Part shown: in pieces, positions 1 to 8,261 of the stretch
Layout: every line of letters starts with the position of its first letter
How positions within the stretch are numbered: the first letter of the stretch is position 1
Origin: Bacteroidales bacterium UBA3764
Lineage (GTDB): Bacteria > Bacteroidota > Bacteroidia > Bacteroidales > UBA932
DNA length: 19,360 bases
NCBI GenBank assembly: GCA_002371115.1
Contig: DFFY01000109.1
Span: forward strand, 1-19,360
Reading direction: 5' to 3'
Made by a program: the position numbers and the translations under genes
Notes under the pieces: generated by a model
Told to the model about the DNA's origin: nothing
What the model saw: only the letters and a program-made list of their open reading frames with translations
Databases searched by the model: none

Positions 1-2293
1 TGCCGGCCTTTTCCGGATCCGCCTTGACGGCTTCGATAAATGTCTTCGCTATGCGTTCCGCATCCTCTATAGTGCGGTCCTTCTGTTTGATTTCCGACAT
101 GAACTGTTCAGCGAAGCCACGCATCGAAACTTCCTCGCCGTTCCAGGTATAGCTGAGGTTCATGATGTCGCGCATAGAGAAATCGGCACCGTTTTTTTTC
201 GCATTTACATTATCGAGCACTTTCCTTGCCTCATTTTCTGAGACGATGACGGTGCGAATGCCATGCTGGTTCAGCTTGTTCGCCATATACATCGTCGCTT
301 CCGTAGCAAGACGATAGGCTTCAGAATGTTTCTCAAGTCCATCCATCTTCCACTCTGCAAACTTGCTTATAAGCTTTCTCGTTTCACTTCGTTCAAAAGT
401 GAACTGCAATGCGTTCAAAAGTTCAATATCGCTCCTTTCCCACTCAATCCAGTCAGGATGAATGTTGACGAGTTTGTTCCAAGCATCGTCCCTGTCGGTA
501 AACCCAAGGAAATGGCATTTGTCATCAATGCTAAATTGCTCGAACCAGTTTTTTATCTCTTGAAAGTCTTTTTGTTCGTGGGCTTCCAGGTAGTCATCGT
601 AGAATCTATATATGGCGTATTTGGTATTTTCCGCAATGCGACTTTCCTTAAATAGACGCTTAATGTCTGAGCGCGTATAACTCATCAACTGCGAGACCGA
701 CTCAATCCCTAGCCTAAGGAGGGCATTTTTCGCGGTCTTTGTTAGTCCAACGTTAACATCCTCAATCCGGGAAGACGGAGCAATAAGAAGATACTGTGAA
801 AAATATGTATTCTCTATTGTTGTATTTTTTTTACTCATAACGCTGAATTCTATATTTTCCTGTTTGATTATTCTTGGATTTTCAAATTCTTTCACTACCT
901 TTGTAGCGGACTCCAGTGCTACGCGGTATTCCGCATACATTCGGAGAAATCCAGACGGCCCATTAAGGTCGACAGCGGAAAGCAGTCGTTTAATTGGACC
1001 CTCAGCGTTTTCCTCTTCGTAATGTGCCCTTTCGGGATATTCGGAGAGGATTTTTTTGCACTCTTCGTCTGACGGAAGGTTTATTCCGAACTTTTTCGCT
1101 TTCTTTTCACAGGCATCATCAAGGTTTTTAACAGCGGGGACCAGCCATTCTTCCATAAAGCCATCTTTCACGTAAAGTGTGTTTTTTTTATCAGAAAGCA
1201 GAAAAATATAATTCAGAGCATCTTTGGGATAAACTGAATCAATAGTATTTATCCAGCGGCCGAATCCGGAATCATTTTTGCTGTTTTTTTTTCGCGTAAT
1301 CGGCACAAAAATGTTTCCGAACTCGCATCTGTTTGGAAGCATTACAGTTGTTGATAACCTGTTTTTTGTGCTGTTGAAAATAGCTAACGGCGATGCCAGG
1401 GACTCTTTAAAGTTTTTTATTTCATACAGGTTAAAAGGATGTTTATCGCGCTTCGTTTTGTCAACCCCTACAACAACAAAGCGTTTAGGGCTCTCGTTGT
1501 CTTGGTGGCCATAGAGTGCGGAAAGCGGGAGCTCCAATAAGGCATCGTGACGAATTCTTGGAGAGTATCGAATTAGTATTTCTGGGACTGATCCGAGCGT
1601 GATAACTCTTTTTCTGTCTATCGATAACCGCTTTCTTTCCCTTTCCGCCAGTTCAACGATTATCTCTTTCAGTGATTCTGATGAGGCGTTTAAATTAGAC
1701 AGAGTCATTTCGTTATCCAGCCTTGATAGATTCTGCCGTATCCCCTTTCCAATCGCATTTGCAAAAAGTGGCCTGGAAAGAGACATGAAGGAAACAACAT
1801 GACGTAAATAATTGCGGATGTGATTATTGACAATGATAAACCAGTCGTTACTTTCTTGACTTTTATAGCTTGTTTTGTATGCGGCCATCGCGGAGTCGAT
1901 GATGCGTCTTTTCCCTGCCGCGATTTTTGCTTCATTTGACCCGCTGTCTCCAAGCACCTGTCCCAGGAGGCTTCTTTGTAGCGCTTCCGGGCAAGCCTTA
2001 AATACTGAAAGCGCCAAACTGTCCAGCTGAGATTCGCTTAAGAAAGTCGAGAGACCGCCTTGGCTCATCGCGCCGGATATGATAATGTCGTCAAGTTCCC
2101 CCTCGCTTTTGATAGCGGGGAGTATAACATTTAAGGTCTTTTTTTCTCTATCAAACCAATACTTCCAATTAGGATTAGTAGGCGAGATAGTCGCATCCGA
2201 AATGGAAGATATAATATTTAAATGTAATCCATTTAACTTTATAGTCTTCCACTGTTCAGCGTGTTCAAGTAAATATTTATCAGGCATCAGCAT
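1..2293 (-). CDS. Large multidomain (polyvalent-type) protein, C-terminus beyond window
   Basis: One uninterrupted minus-strand frame of 764 codons runs off the left edge. The start is ATG at 2293 (an alternative ATG lies two codons on at 2287); the frame is closed upstream by the neighbour's stop at 2357-2359. Residues about 245-385 have the pattern of MuF-C/Barnase-EndoU-ColicinE5-RelE-like domains of phage and conjugative polyvalent proteins: a short leucine-rich entry, a segment reading 'ASPLAIFNSTKNRLSTTVML', then a strand with 'GNIFVPI' and an 'INTIDSVYPK' motif. Residues about 508-566 resemble one helix-hairpin-helix of the RNA polymerase alpha C-terminal domain ('GLTKTAKNALLRLGIESV'), with a degenerate second half. 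The rest is mostly charged helix and not recognised. Base composition is more AT-rich than the genes to its right. The open frame is certain; domain calls are tentative. It is probably injected or transferred with the element DNA, by analogy with polyvalent proteins. Confidence 0.7.
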   Translation of the reverse strand, partial: MLMPDKYLLEHAEQWKTIKLNGLHLNIISSISDATISPTNPNWKYWFDREKKTLNVILPAIKSEGELDDIIISGAMSQGGLSTFLSESQLDSLALSVFKACPEALQRSLLGQVLGDSGSNEAKIAAGKRRIIDSAMAAYKTSYKSQESNDWFIIVNNHIRNYLRHVVSFMSLSRPLFANAIGKGIRQNLSRLDNEMTLSNLNASSESLKEIIVELAERERKRLSIDRKRVITLGSVPEILIRYSPRIRHDALLELPLSALYGHQDNESPKRFVVVGVDKTKRDKHPFNLYEIKNFKESLASPLAIFNSTKNRLSTTVMLPNRCEFGNIFVPITRKKNSKNDSGFGRWINTIDSVYPKDALNYIFLLSDKKNTLYVKDGFMEEWLVPAVKNLDDACEKKAKKFGINLPSDEECKKILSEYPERAHYEEENAEGPIKRLLSAVDLNGPSGFLRMYAEYRVALESATKVVKEFENPRIIKQENIEFSVMSKKNTTIENTYFSQYLLIAPSSRIEDVNVGLTKTAKNALLRLGIESVSQLMSYTRSDIKRLFKESRIAENTKYAIYRFYDDYLEAHEQKDFQEIKNWFEQFSIDDKCHFLGFTDRDDAWNKLVNIHPDWIEWERSDIELLNALQFTFERSETRKLISKFAEWKMDGLEKHSEAYRLATEATMYMANKLNQHGIRTVIVSENEARKVLDNVNAKKNGADFSMRDIMNLSYTWNGEEVSMRGFAEQFMSEIKQKDRTIEDAERIAKTFIEAVKADPEKAG

Positions 2294-2322
2294 TACTTCT
2301 ATGTATAAATACTTCTTTGCAC

Positions 2323-2348
2323 CCGGCGGCGCGGTCAGGCCCCGCCGG
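2323..2348 (-). promoter_or_regulatory. Strong GC hairpin between two operon genes
   Basis: Arms CCGGCGGCGC (2323-2332) and GCCCCGCCGG (2339-2348) pair at 9 of 10 positions around a 6-nt loop. The hairpin lies between the stop of the 382-aa gene and the start of the giant gene, about 29 nt before its ATG. No U-run follows on the minus strand, so it is not a standard intrinsic terminator. A role in RNA processing, attenuation or setting the ratio of the two proteins is inference. Confidence 0.5.
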
Positions 2349-2356
2349 ATGAGAAT

Positions 2357-3505
2357 TTACTTCTGACCTTTGCTCTTAGCGGGTTTCTTCGCGGCGGGAG
2401 CGCCCTCGCCGGCCTGGGCTGAAGGCGTGGCGGCCTGTGCCGCTCCTTTCTCCTGGGCCTGGGTCTTGGCGGCAGCCGCAGAGGCGGGTTCAAGAGCTTT
2501 CTTCGTGGTCTCGACGTCGATACGACGCGCCTCGTCGTAGCTCATCTTCGGGTTGGACAGGATGGTCGGACGGATCTTCCTGGAGGCCGGCTCGAAATAG
2601 ACGCTGATGCGGTCGGTGGGATCCATCGTGTTGTACACGAAGATAGAGCTGCCGGTCGCAATGGTGGGGATATCCTCCGGGCGGATGCGGTAGAACTGGT
2701 TGTTCAGGGAGAACTCTGTGCGGTTTTGCATACGGGAGTTAAACTGCGCCTCCACTTGCTTCGGGGTGTAGGGGCACACCTCGTGGGCGTTGTACTTGTC
2801 CTTATAGAGGATGTACTGTTTCTTCTCACCGTTGAAGGTGTCCACCTCAACGATGTCAGTGCGGTCCATCAGGCGGAGCTTGTTGGTGTCCTCGTACGAG
2901 AGCTTCGTTGTGATGCCGTCGTGCTTGAAGTAAACAAACTCCTCCGGGCGCAAGGGTTCAACGGAGATGGACTGCTTCTCCTTGCCGTCCTGGAGAACGA
3001 CGTCGGCGGTTTCCGGATCGATCTTACGGACAAGCTTCACCTCGTGATAATCCACGTTGTAGAAATTCTTGTCCGGTACGTAGACCAGGCGGACGGTGAA
3101 GTAGCCGTCCTTCACGCTCAGGGAAGACAGGTGGTTGCGCAGGAACGACTCAATCTCCTTGAGTTCCTCAGGGGAAGAGCCCTTACGTTTGTTGGCCGCA
3201 AGGGAGCTCTTGATGATGAGTTCCTTCTCGTTGATACGCATCTGGACGGGGCGCTGCGTGAAGGTTCCGTTGGCGAAAGCCTCAAGGACGCCATAGGCGT
3301 CTGCGTTCTTTACCAACGACTTCACGGTATACTCACGGTTCTCGGAGAGCTTGATGGCCTTGTCCTCGTCAAAGAGGTTGATGCCATACACGTCCAGCAG
3401 CTCCTGCTTGAAGGGGAATTCCTTGATGCGGTTGAGCACCCAGTCAGACGGGCGGTACTCTTTCTTGGCGCTTTCTGCAGCCGATGGGTCAAATTGTCTT
3501 GGCAT
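2357..3505 (-). CDS. Hypothetical protein, basic Ala/Lys-rich tail
   Basis: A 382-aa protein that I do not recognise. Residues 1-330 look like a globular soluble alpha/beta protein without signal peptide or membrane segment. The last 50 or so residues are low-complexity Ala, Pro, Lys and Gln, ending in a basic AKKPAKSKGQK, which resembles a disordered nucleic-acid-binding tail. Start ATG 3505 is the first methionine after the TnpB insertion. It lies in the same minus-strand series as the primase-like gene and the giant gene, so it probably belongs to their operon, separated from the primase by the tnpB insertion. A long open frame on the opposite strand (2726-3553) is its GC-rich shadow. A role in DNA processing or transfer is suggested only by context. 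Confidence 0.75.
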   Translation of the reverse strand: MPRQFDPSAAESAKKEYRPSDWVLNRIKEFPFKQELLDVYGINLFDEDKAIKLSENREYTVKSLVKNADAYGVLEAFANGTFTQRPVQMRINEKELIIKSSLAANKRKGSSPEELKEIESFLRNHLSSLSVKDGYFTVRLVYVPDKNFYNVDYHEVKLVRKIDPETADVVLQDGKEKQSISVEPLRPEEFVYFKHDGITTKLSYEDTNKLRLMDRTDIVEVDTFNGEKKQYILYKDKYNAHEVCPYTPKQVEAQFNSRMQNRTEFSLNNQFYRIRPEDIPTIATGSSIFVYNTMDPTDRISVYFEPASRKIRPTILSNPKMSYDEARRIDVETTKKALEPASAAAAKTQAQEKGAAQAATPSAQAGEGAPAAKKPAKSKGQK

Positions 3506-3539
3506 GATTCAATGTGTTTTAAAGTGTTTAACTTAGATT

Positions 3540-3710
3540 TCGGTATTGTATAAATGCTGGGTAACTGCAAGTTGTGGTTGGAATTTTCATTTCAACACAT
3601 TTTGCATTGACGTTTCATCGGAGGCATAATCGCATATCCGGGAACTCGTCCCGGTCTTGCTTTCGCTGTCGGCTCCATCCGCGTCCGTGATCCCCGTTAC
3701 CGCGGGGCTT
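3540..3710 (-). ncRNA. Probable TnpB omega/reRNA scaffold region
   Basis: TnpB guide RNAs are encoded by the 3' end of tnpB plus the element right end, with the guide in the flanking DNA. Here the last coding part and flank hold two compact hairpins: CCCCG/CGGGG at 3692-3707 with a 6-nt loop, and CCGGGA/TCCCGG at 3638-3654 with a 5-nt loop. The scaffold is placed by analogy and the limits are approximate. The guide would lie on the minus strand just below about 3587, in the leader of the 382-aa gene. Confidence 0.35.
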
Positions 3711-4855
3711 TGTTTGTTAAAATGCCTTTCTATCGCAGTGTTTACGATGTTGATTGCTGCGTTGATGTCCCTGTCGTGACGGGTGCCGCACTCTGGGCAA
3801 GTCCACTCCCTTACGGAAAGGTCTTTTGTCCCATTGTTGCGATAACCGCATACTGAACAGGTTTGAGAGGTCGGGTCAAAACGGCCCGCTTTGAGTAGAT
3901 TCACGCCGTACCATTCGGACTTATACTCCAGAATCCGCACAAACGATGACCAGGAAACGGATGCGATGGAACCAGCAAGATTGTGATTGTGCATCATACC
4001 TTTCACATTCAAGTCCTCAATGCAGATAGTATCATACTGCCTGACGAGCATGGTGGATGTTTTCTGCAGATAATCCGTCCTTCTGTTTTCAACGGCCCGG
4101 TGCAATCGAGCCAACTTGATGCGATAACGCTCGTATCTTCTTGATGCGGGGGTTCCCTTCGCGTCGCGCTGTTTTCTTGCCATGCACCGCTGGGCCCTGG
4201 CGAATTGCTTCTGGCTCCGTTCGGAGAATTGCATGTTTGGAAGTCTCGTCCCGTCAGACAGGACGGCAAAGTCGCTGATGCCAACATCGATTCCAATGGA
4301 TGCACCTCTCTCCACCTTGACTTTCGGCGGAACTGTATTTCCATCGTCAATAGTCACTGTGCACCAGTATGTTCCGCATGCATCGCGGCTGACAGTCGTT
4401 GAGTTGATTTTTACGGCACTTACGTCGAATGTGCGTCCCATACATAGCCTTACCCATCCGAGTTTGGGTATGCGTACCTTGTAGTTCTTAAAATCATATC
4501 TTGTTGAATTTGGTTCAAACTTTACTGAATCGTGCCTGTCTTTCTTTGACTTGTATTTCGGGTATCCAGACTTAGTCCTGAAGAAATGATTATAGGCGTT
4601 GTTAAGATTGAGCAAAGAATAGTTCAACGACAACGCTGGGACTTCGTTCAACCACTTATGCTCATTGTCTTTTCGCGACGCACGGACAAGAGCGCAAAGG
4701 TCAAAGAATGATAAGGTTTTCTTTTCATTGGTATACGCCTTGATTTTCTCTGAAAGAGCATAGTTATAGACAAAACGCGTACATCCGAAGCACTTGGCGA
4801 AATATGCCTCCTGATTCGATGTCGGTTTCATCTTGTATTTATATGCTCTAATCAT
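3587..4855 (-). CDS. tnpB: TnpB RNA-guided endonuclease (IS605 OrfB family)
   Basis: A 422-aa protein with all features of TnpB. There is an N-terminal helix-turn-helix/wedge region, then a split RuvC domain. RuvC-I is GIDVG with D190, RuvC-II is IEDLN with E280, and RuvC-III is HDRDINAA with D363. A four-cysteine zinc finger (C333, C336, C353, C356) lies between the last two motifs. Length is within the usual 370-450 aa range and the catalytic DED triad is intact, so it is expected to be an active nuclease, guided by an RNA made from its own 3' end. In known systems it cuts the empty donor site and helps to keep the element in place. Start ATG 4855 gives the canonical N-terminus. No tnpA accompanies it. 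Family assignment is very secure; activity is inferred. Confidence 0.95.
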   Translation of the reverse strand: MIRAYKYKMKPTSNQEAYFAKCFGCTRFVYNYALSEKIKAYTNEKKTLSFFDLCALVRASRKDNEHKWLNEVPALSLNYSLLNLNNAYNHFFRTKSGYPKYKSKKDRHDSVKFEPNSTRYDFKNYKVRIPKLGWVRLCMGRTFDVSAVKINSTTVSRDACGTYWCTVTIDDGNTVPPKVKVERGASIGIDVGISDFAVLSDGTRLPNMQFSERSQKQFARAQRCMARKQRDAKGTPASRRYERYRIKLARLHRAVENRRTDYLQKTSTMLVRQYDTICIEDLNVKGMMHNHNLAGSIASVSWSSFVRILEYKSEWYGVNLLKAGRFDPTSQTCSVCGYRNNGTKDLSVREWTCPECGTRHDRDINAAINIVNTAIERHFNKQSPAVTGITDADGADSESKTGTSSRICDYASDETSMQNVLK

Positions 4856-4901
4856 TTTCCAACCTTATTTTGCGGATAGCCTAAATGCTTTTGTCGTATT
4901 G

Positions 4902-7130
4902 TTATTTCTTGATTCGGTGAGACGGTTTCTGCGCCATCTGTCCCGCGCTGTCCGGGGTCAGACCTTCGCTCTTTTCCTCAGACGGGGCGACCACTTTGAC
5001 GGAGCCGTCCTTACACCTTGACAGCGTATAGCGGTCAAGCCTGGTTCCCTGCCCGCGTTCCTTCCTCTTCCTGGACACGGCGATCCAGTAATCGTTGAGG
5101 TCGCCGTACTTGTCTCCCTTGGAGTAGACCTCAGAGTTGTCATTAAACTCAAGTCCCTCTCCCTCGACAGCCTCCCTAAGCTTCTGCGTCGTCTCCTTCC
5201 CTTTCTCATCGTTATCCATGTATGCATGCACGGATTTGTGGGAGAGGATGAATGGGAGCGCGCGGCCCAGGTTGACGACGGAGTTGAGCACAACGACGTC
5301 GGTGTTCTCCGGAGCTATGGTTTCCCTCCATGTTTGCCATGCAAGGAAATCGTTGAATCCCTCGAACACGACGACGTTTTCCGCGGACGGGGCGTCGCCG
5401 ATGGTGAACGGGCCGTTGAGGTCGGGGAACACCCCTTCTTCAATGAGGAAGAAGCCTTCCCTGTTAATAAACGTACAGTCCTGCCCGGTGGAGCGTTTGA
5501 TGCCTGGGTTCCCGTTCCCGTACGGAGCGCCCTTGAGCGCCCAGCCGCCGGATCGGTTGGGGAAGGCCGTGGCGGAGAAGTGCATCTTCTCGAGTTCGCC
5601 GGACGACAACGAGCGCCGCGTCACCTTATAGTCTGCCTGAAAGCAGTAGTGGTTCAGGACGGCCGGATGGATTCCCCGTCCGGTGACCTCGTATTCGGAC
5701 AGGATCCTCGATGGGACGCCCTCCTTGATACGTGTTATCTCGATCTGCCCCTTCCCCTGGTACTCTCCCTGGTCGTCGACGGACAGCCCCCTGAGGCGAT
5801 GCGCCTCATCGATGGCCGCCGCGATGAAGATGTCCGCGTGGTCATCGTCGAAGACGGAGTCCAATGTCTCCTCTTTCAGTGAAAGGAGATGGTCGCGGAG
5901 GTCGGGATTGGATATTGCGGCGAGATGGATGCCGGTGGCGCTCCATTCTGCGGCCAGCCGTTCCGGGATCTCGTTTGTCCGGTTGTTTTTCAGGTATGAA
6001 TCGGCCGTATCCGCCGTCGTGTCGCGGAGGATTTTTTCCGCGGCATCGGCGTCGCCGGCCGTCTTCGCCATGTTCCATGCGAACCAGTGCATCTGCGTTT
6101 GGAAGCTCTTTCCCTCGTAGACGAAAGGAATGACGGTGCGGGGGCTTATATCGATGCCGAGCTTGGCCGCCCGGAGCTCTGCGACCAGGGATATCGCGAA
6201 GATGCTTGATGCAGAAAGTGCGCGACCGTCCTCATGGGTGACAGACTCGAGCGCTGACGGCGTGTCGCTGCGATGGAGATTTTCCGCAATAGTGCGTTTA
6301 AGGATATCCAGGATGACCGGCTCGACCTCGTCTGAGGTCGTGTAGTTGACAAGGGTCACGGGAGAGAGCAGCGGAGCCTCGCAGGCTTTCCACTCCCCTT
6401 CCGGGGTCAGCTCGTACCAGTCGCTCTCCCCACCTGGGAGGCCGATGATAGATGAGACGGCCGCGTCGCCGGCCGAGAGCTTCTCCCAGGCCTTTGCTGC
6501 GTAGAAGTACAGCGGAATCTCCCTCTCCATTGCCTCCTTCATCATGAGTTCGTGTGCCGGTTCGAAGGTGGCGGACAGTCGTGTCCCGTTCGCGGACGGA
6601 ACATTGGCGAACGAAGATGCGGCGATGATGGCGGAGGCTGGCTTCACCTTGCTGCCGTATTCTACGACAGAGGCGCCGTAGCGCTTCCCCAGCTCCTGCC
6701 ATACTTTCTTCCCCCCCTGCTGCCCGGTCACTGACGGGGGCATATACACGAGCGTATACGCGGACAGGGCGGACGAGGTGGCCGCCGGAGAGGTGCGTTC
6801 CTGCCTCTGGAGAGGAGTGATGGACGGATGGAAGGTGGCGAGGTAATCCAGGGCCTCCCTGAACGAGTAGCCTTTAAGGCGCATTACCAGGTCGATGACA
6901 GTTCCGCCCTCGCCTTCTCCGTGGTCGTAGAAGACGTGTTTTCGTTCGTCGATATGGAAAGAGGGGTGTGTGTCGGTTCGGAAGGGTGAGAAATAATTCC
7001 CCGACGGGGTTGACTTCACGTTGCGGCCCTCCGCCTCTAGGACGGCATGAAGCGATGTCTGTTTGAGGATGGCCACCTGCTCGTCGGTGTAGCCCGTTTT
7101 CTCCTCCCTGCTTCGGTTGTACGTGCTCAT
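4902..7130 (-). CDS. CHC2-like/Toprim primase-type protein
   Basis: A 742-aa protein from ATG 7130. Residues about 17-98 have the fold pattern of the DnaG CHC2 domain ('HPSFHID', 'GEGEGGTVIDLVMRLKG', 'SFREALDYLA'), but the zinc ligands are replaced: SPFR stands for CPFH and YDHGEGEGG for the Cys-x2-Cys stretch. Residues about 584-660 are a Toprim domain with the acidic glutamate in VFEGFND (E590) and DND at 639-641. The middle 450 residues are unusually large and not recognised. Such proteins serve replication of mobile elements as primases or primase relatives; actual priming activity is not shown. The frame continues open upstream to ATG 7490, but those 120 codons are non-descript and overlap a structured leader, so 7130 is preferred. 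It is the first gene of the leftward operon. Confidence 0.85.
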   Translation of the reverse strand: MSTYNRSREEKTGYTDEQVAILKQTSLHAVLEAEGRNVKSTPSGNYFSPFRTDTHPSFHIDERKHVFYDHGEGEGGTVIDLVMRLKGYSFREALDYLATFHPSITPLQRQERTSPAATSSALSAYTLVYMPPSVTGQQGGKKVWQELGKRYGASVVEYGSKVKPASAIIAASSFANVPSANGTRLSATFEPAHELMMKEAMEREIPLYFYAAKAWEKLSAGDAAVSSIIGLPGGESDWYELTPEGEWKACEAPLLSPVTLVNYTTSDEVEPVILDILKRTIAENLHRSDTPSALESVTHEDGRALSASSIFAISLVAELRAAKLGIDISPRTVIPFVYEGKSFQTQMHWFAWNMAKTAGDADAAEKILRDTTADTADSYLKNNRTNEIPERLAAEWSATGIHLAAISNPDLRDHLLSLKEETLDSVFDDDHADIFIAAAIDEAHRLRGLSVDDQGEYQGKGQIEITRIKEGVPSRILSEYEVTGRGIHPAVLNHYCFQADYKVTRRSLSSGELEKMHFSATAFPNRSGGWALKGAPYGNGNPGIKRSTGQDCTFINREGFFLIEEGVFPDLNGPFTIGDAPSAENVVVFEGFNDFLAWQTWRETIAPENTDVVVLNSVVNLGRALPFILSHKSVHAYMDNDEKGKETTQKLREAVEGEGLEFNDNSEVYSKGDKYGDLNDYWIAVSRKRKERGQGTRLDRYTLSRCKDGSVKVVAPSEEKSEGLTPDSAGQMAQKPSHRIKK

Positions 7131-7526
7131 ATCTTGCTGTTTTTCTGTTCGTTTTGTCTTTTCGGTCTCCTTCAAGCCGGCTTGAAGGAGACCGGGCCTT
7201 ATCGGGGCGTCGTTCAGTATGTCTGTTTGTCGGCCGCACGTTTGGTTTTCGTAGGCTGCCGGGGCGGCTGGGCCGGCAAAAAAAGGATTACCGTTTGGCA
7301 CCCGTTCACGGATTGTTCCGTGGCTTTCTCCGGTTGGTGACCAGAAAGCGAGCACGCGCCTTGGGCCCATCCGGACGAGGCGATGCCTCACCTCGCTGTT
7401 TCCGGTTAATCGTTGGTGGCTTTGCGAAATCCCGCAAAGAATTTGTTCAAAGCCAAAAAATTCCTTACTTTTGCTATTATATCCGTACATTTTGACACAT
7501 ACGGACCGTGGAAGCGTAAAGAATAT
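7131..7526 (-). promoter_or_regulatory. Long structured 5' leader of the primase operon
   Basis: About 395 nt separate the expected transcription start (near 7526) from the preferred primase start (7130). The stretch holds a 7-bp hairpin CTTTGCG/CGCAAAG (7420-7439), a GAGGC/GCCTC hairpin in 7375-7395, and the 32-bp palindrome at 7163-7194. No gene is convincing in it. An in-frame extension of the primase is the alternative reading. Confidence 0.4.
7163..7194. repeat. 32-bp perfect palindrome upstream of primase gene
   Basis: The 16-bp half CGGTCTCCTTCAAGCC (7163-7178) is followed directly by its exact reverse complement. It lies 32 bp before the ATG at 7130. As DNA it is a large symmetric operator-like site; as RNA it would form a hairpin of about 14 bp. 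No U-run follows on either strand, so it is not a classical terminator. Confidence 0.85.
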
Positions 7527-7532
7527 TTATTG

Positions 7533-7563
7533 CAAAGATAAGTATTATTTACGTATATGCAAA
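7533..7563 (-). promoter_or_regulatory. Bacteroidetes-type promoter for the primase operon
   Basis: Reading the minus strand, TTTG (7563-7560), a 19-nt spacer and TATCTTTG (7540-7533) match the Bacteroidetes consensus TTTG-N19-TAnnTTTG exactly. Transcription would start near 7526 and run into the primase leader. The -33 box abuts the start region of the divergent HTH gene, so that protein could repress it. Confidence 0.75.
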
Positions 7564-7589
7564 TTTTTTCACATAATTGTACAAATTTT

Positions 7590-8261
7590 ATGGAGAAGAA
7601 GAAAAAGGGTACAAAGCAGGCTCCTTATAAGATGAAGTTTTTCCGTGATTTCATCACTTCGACTGGGGTGTCCATCCGCCAGATTGCGGACGGGCTTTCG
7701 ACGTCTTCGAGCGCCATCCTCTATTGGTTCATCTGCGATGATGCGCGTTTGTCAAAAATTGTCACGGTGGCGAAGTACCTCGGTTACAGTGTCCACGTCG
7801 GGTTTGTGCCGAAGGCCGGTGTCGAGACGCCCGGCGACCCTATGGGCGGTGTGTTCGACATGGACGATATCGAGCGCTTGCGCCTGAAGCAGATGCATTT
7901 CCTGTCTGTTACGCTGCGTGAGGAGGGCGTGACGCTGGCTGACCTTGCCCGCCGGCTTGGCATCTCCCGCGAGGCCATCTCCTACTGGCTTGCCAAGGAC
8001 GACATCACGATTTCCAACCTCGTTCGCTGTGCCCAGGCCCTCACGAAGGACATCTGCATCCGTTTCGTCAAGCACGAGGAGCCTGTCGGAGAGAGTGCGG
8101 ACGGTGCCGTCCGGATCCACTCGATCGTGGAGCGGACCGGCGAATGGATCGTCGTCCCGGAGGCGGAAAGGACGGAGAAGGGCCCGGCTCGCAAGAGACG
8201 GACAAAAGAGGGCGGATGCAAAGAAGACAAGGCCGCGTCTCACGCCGAGCATCAAAAATAA
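7590..8261 (+). CDS. Tandem-HTH transcriptional regulator
   Basis: A 223-aa protein from ATG 7590; an in-frame ATG at 7557 overlaps the divergent promoter's -33 box and is less likely. Two 57-residue segments (about 17-73 and 103-159) align with no gap and both read as Xre/Cro-like HTH domains: 'GVSIRQIADGL...AILYW..DD' and 'GVTLADLARRL...AISYW..DD'. One chain thus carries what is normally supplied by a dimer. The C-terminus is charged (Lys, Arg, Glu) and probably disordered. It is divergent from the primase operon and probably regulates it. Its stop overlaps the convergent lipoprotein gene by 10 bp. Targets are unknown; the nearby palindrome at 7163-7194 is a candidate. Confidence 0.8.
   Translation: MEKKKKGTKQAPYKMKFFRDFITSTGVSIRQIADGLSTSSSAILYWFICDDARLSKIVTVAKYLGYSVHVGFVPKAGVETPGDPMGGVFDMDDIERLRLKQMHFLSVTLREEGVTLADLARRLGISREAISYWLAKDDITISNLVRCAQALTKDICIRFVKHEEPVGESADGAVRIHSIVERTGEWIVVPEAERTEKGPARKRRTKEGGCKEDKAASHAEHQK

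Larger units (their letters stand above)
3506..4901 (-). mobile_element. Solo TnpB (IS200/IS605-type) insertion, ends approximate
   Basis: The interval between the stop of the primase-like gene (4902) and the start of the 382-aa gene (3505) is almost entirely one tnpB gene with 46 bp in front and about 80 bp behind. No TnpA-type Y1 transposase is present, so it is a derivative of the IS1341 kind that depends on a transposase in trans or is immobile. I see hairpins near the 3' end (3638-3654 and 3692-3707) but no clear matching left-end hairpin, so exact ends and the target-adjacent motif cannot be set. Confidence 0.5.

Noticed and set aside
263..655. Plus-strand open frames in the left 2.3 kb, suggesting small genes
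   Set aside because: The continuous 764-codon minus-strand frame covers the region and shows domain-like sequence.
2726..3553. Plus-strand open frame of 275 codons
   Set aside because: It lies opposite the 382-aa gene, has Val/Leu-rich shadow composition and no recognisable motif; it is a by-product of the GC-rich opposite strand.
7163..7194. Palindrome as an intrinsic terminator
   Set aside because: No U-run follows on either strand and it lies upstream of, not after, a gene.
7131..7490. Extension of the primase to ATG 7490
   Set aside because: There is no domain, odd composition and hairpins in the stretch; primases of this type begin shortly before the CHC2-like domain. Not fully excluded.
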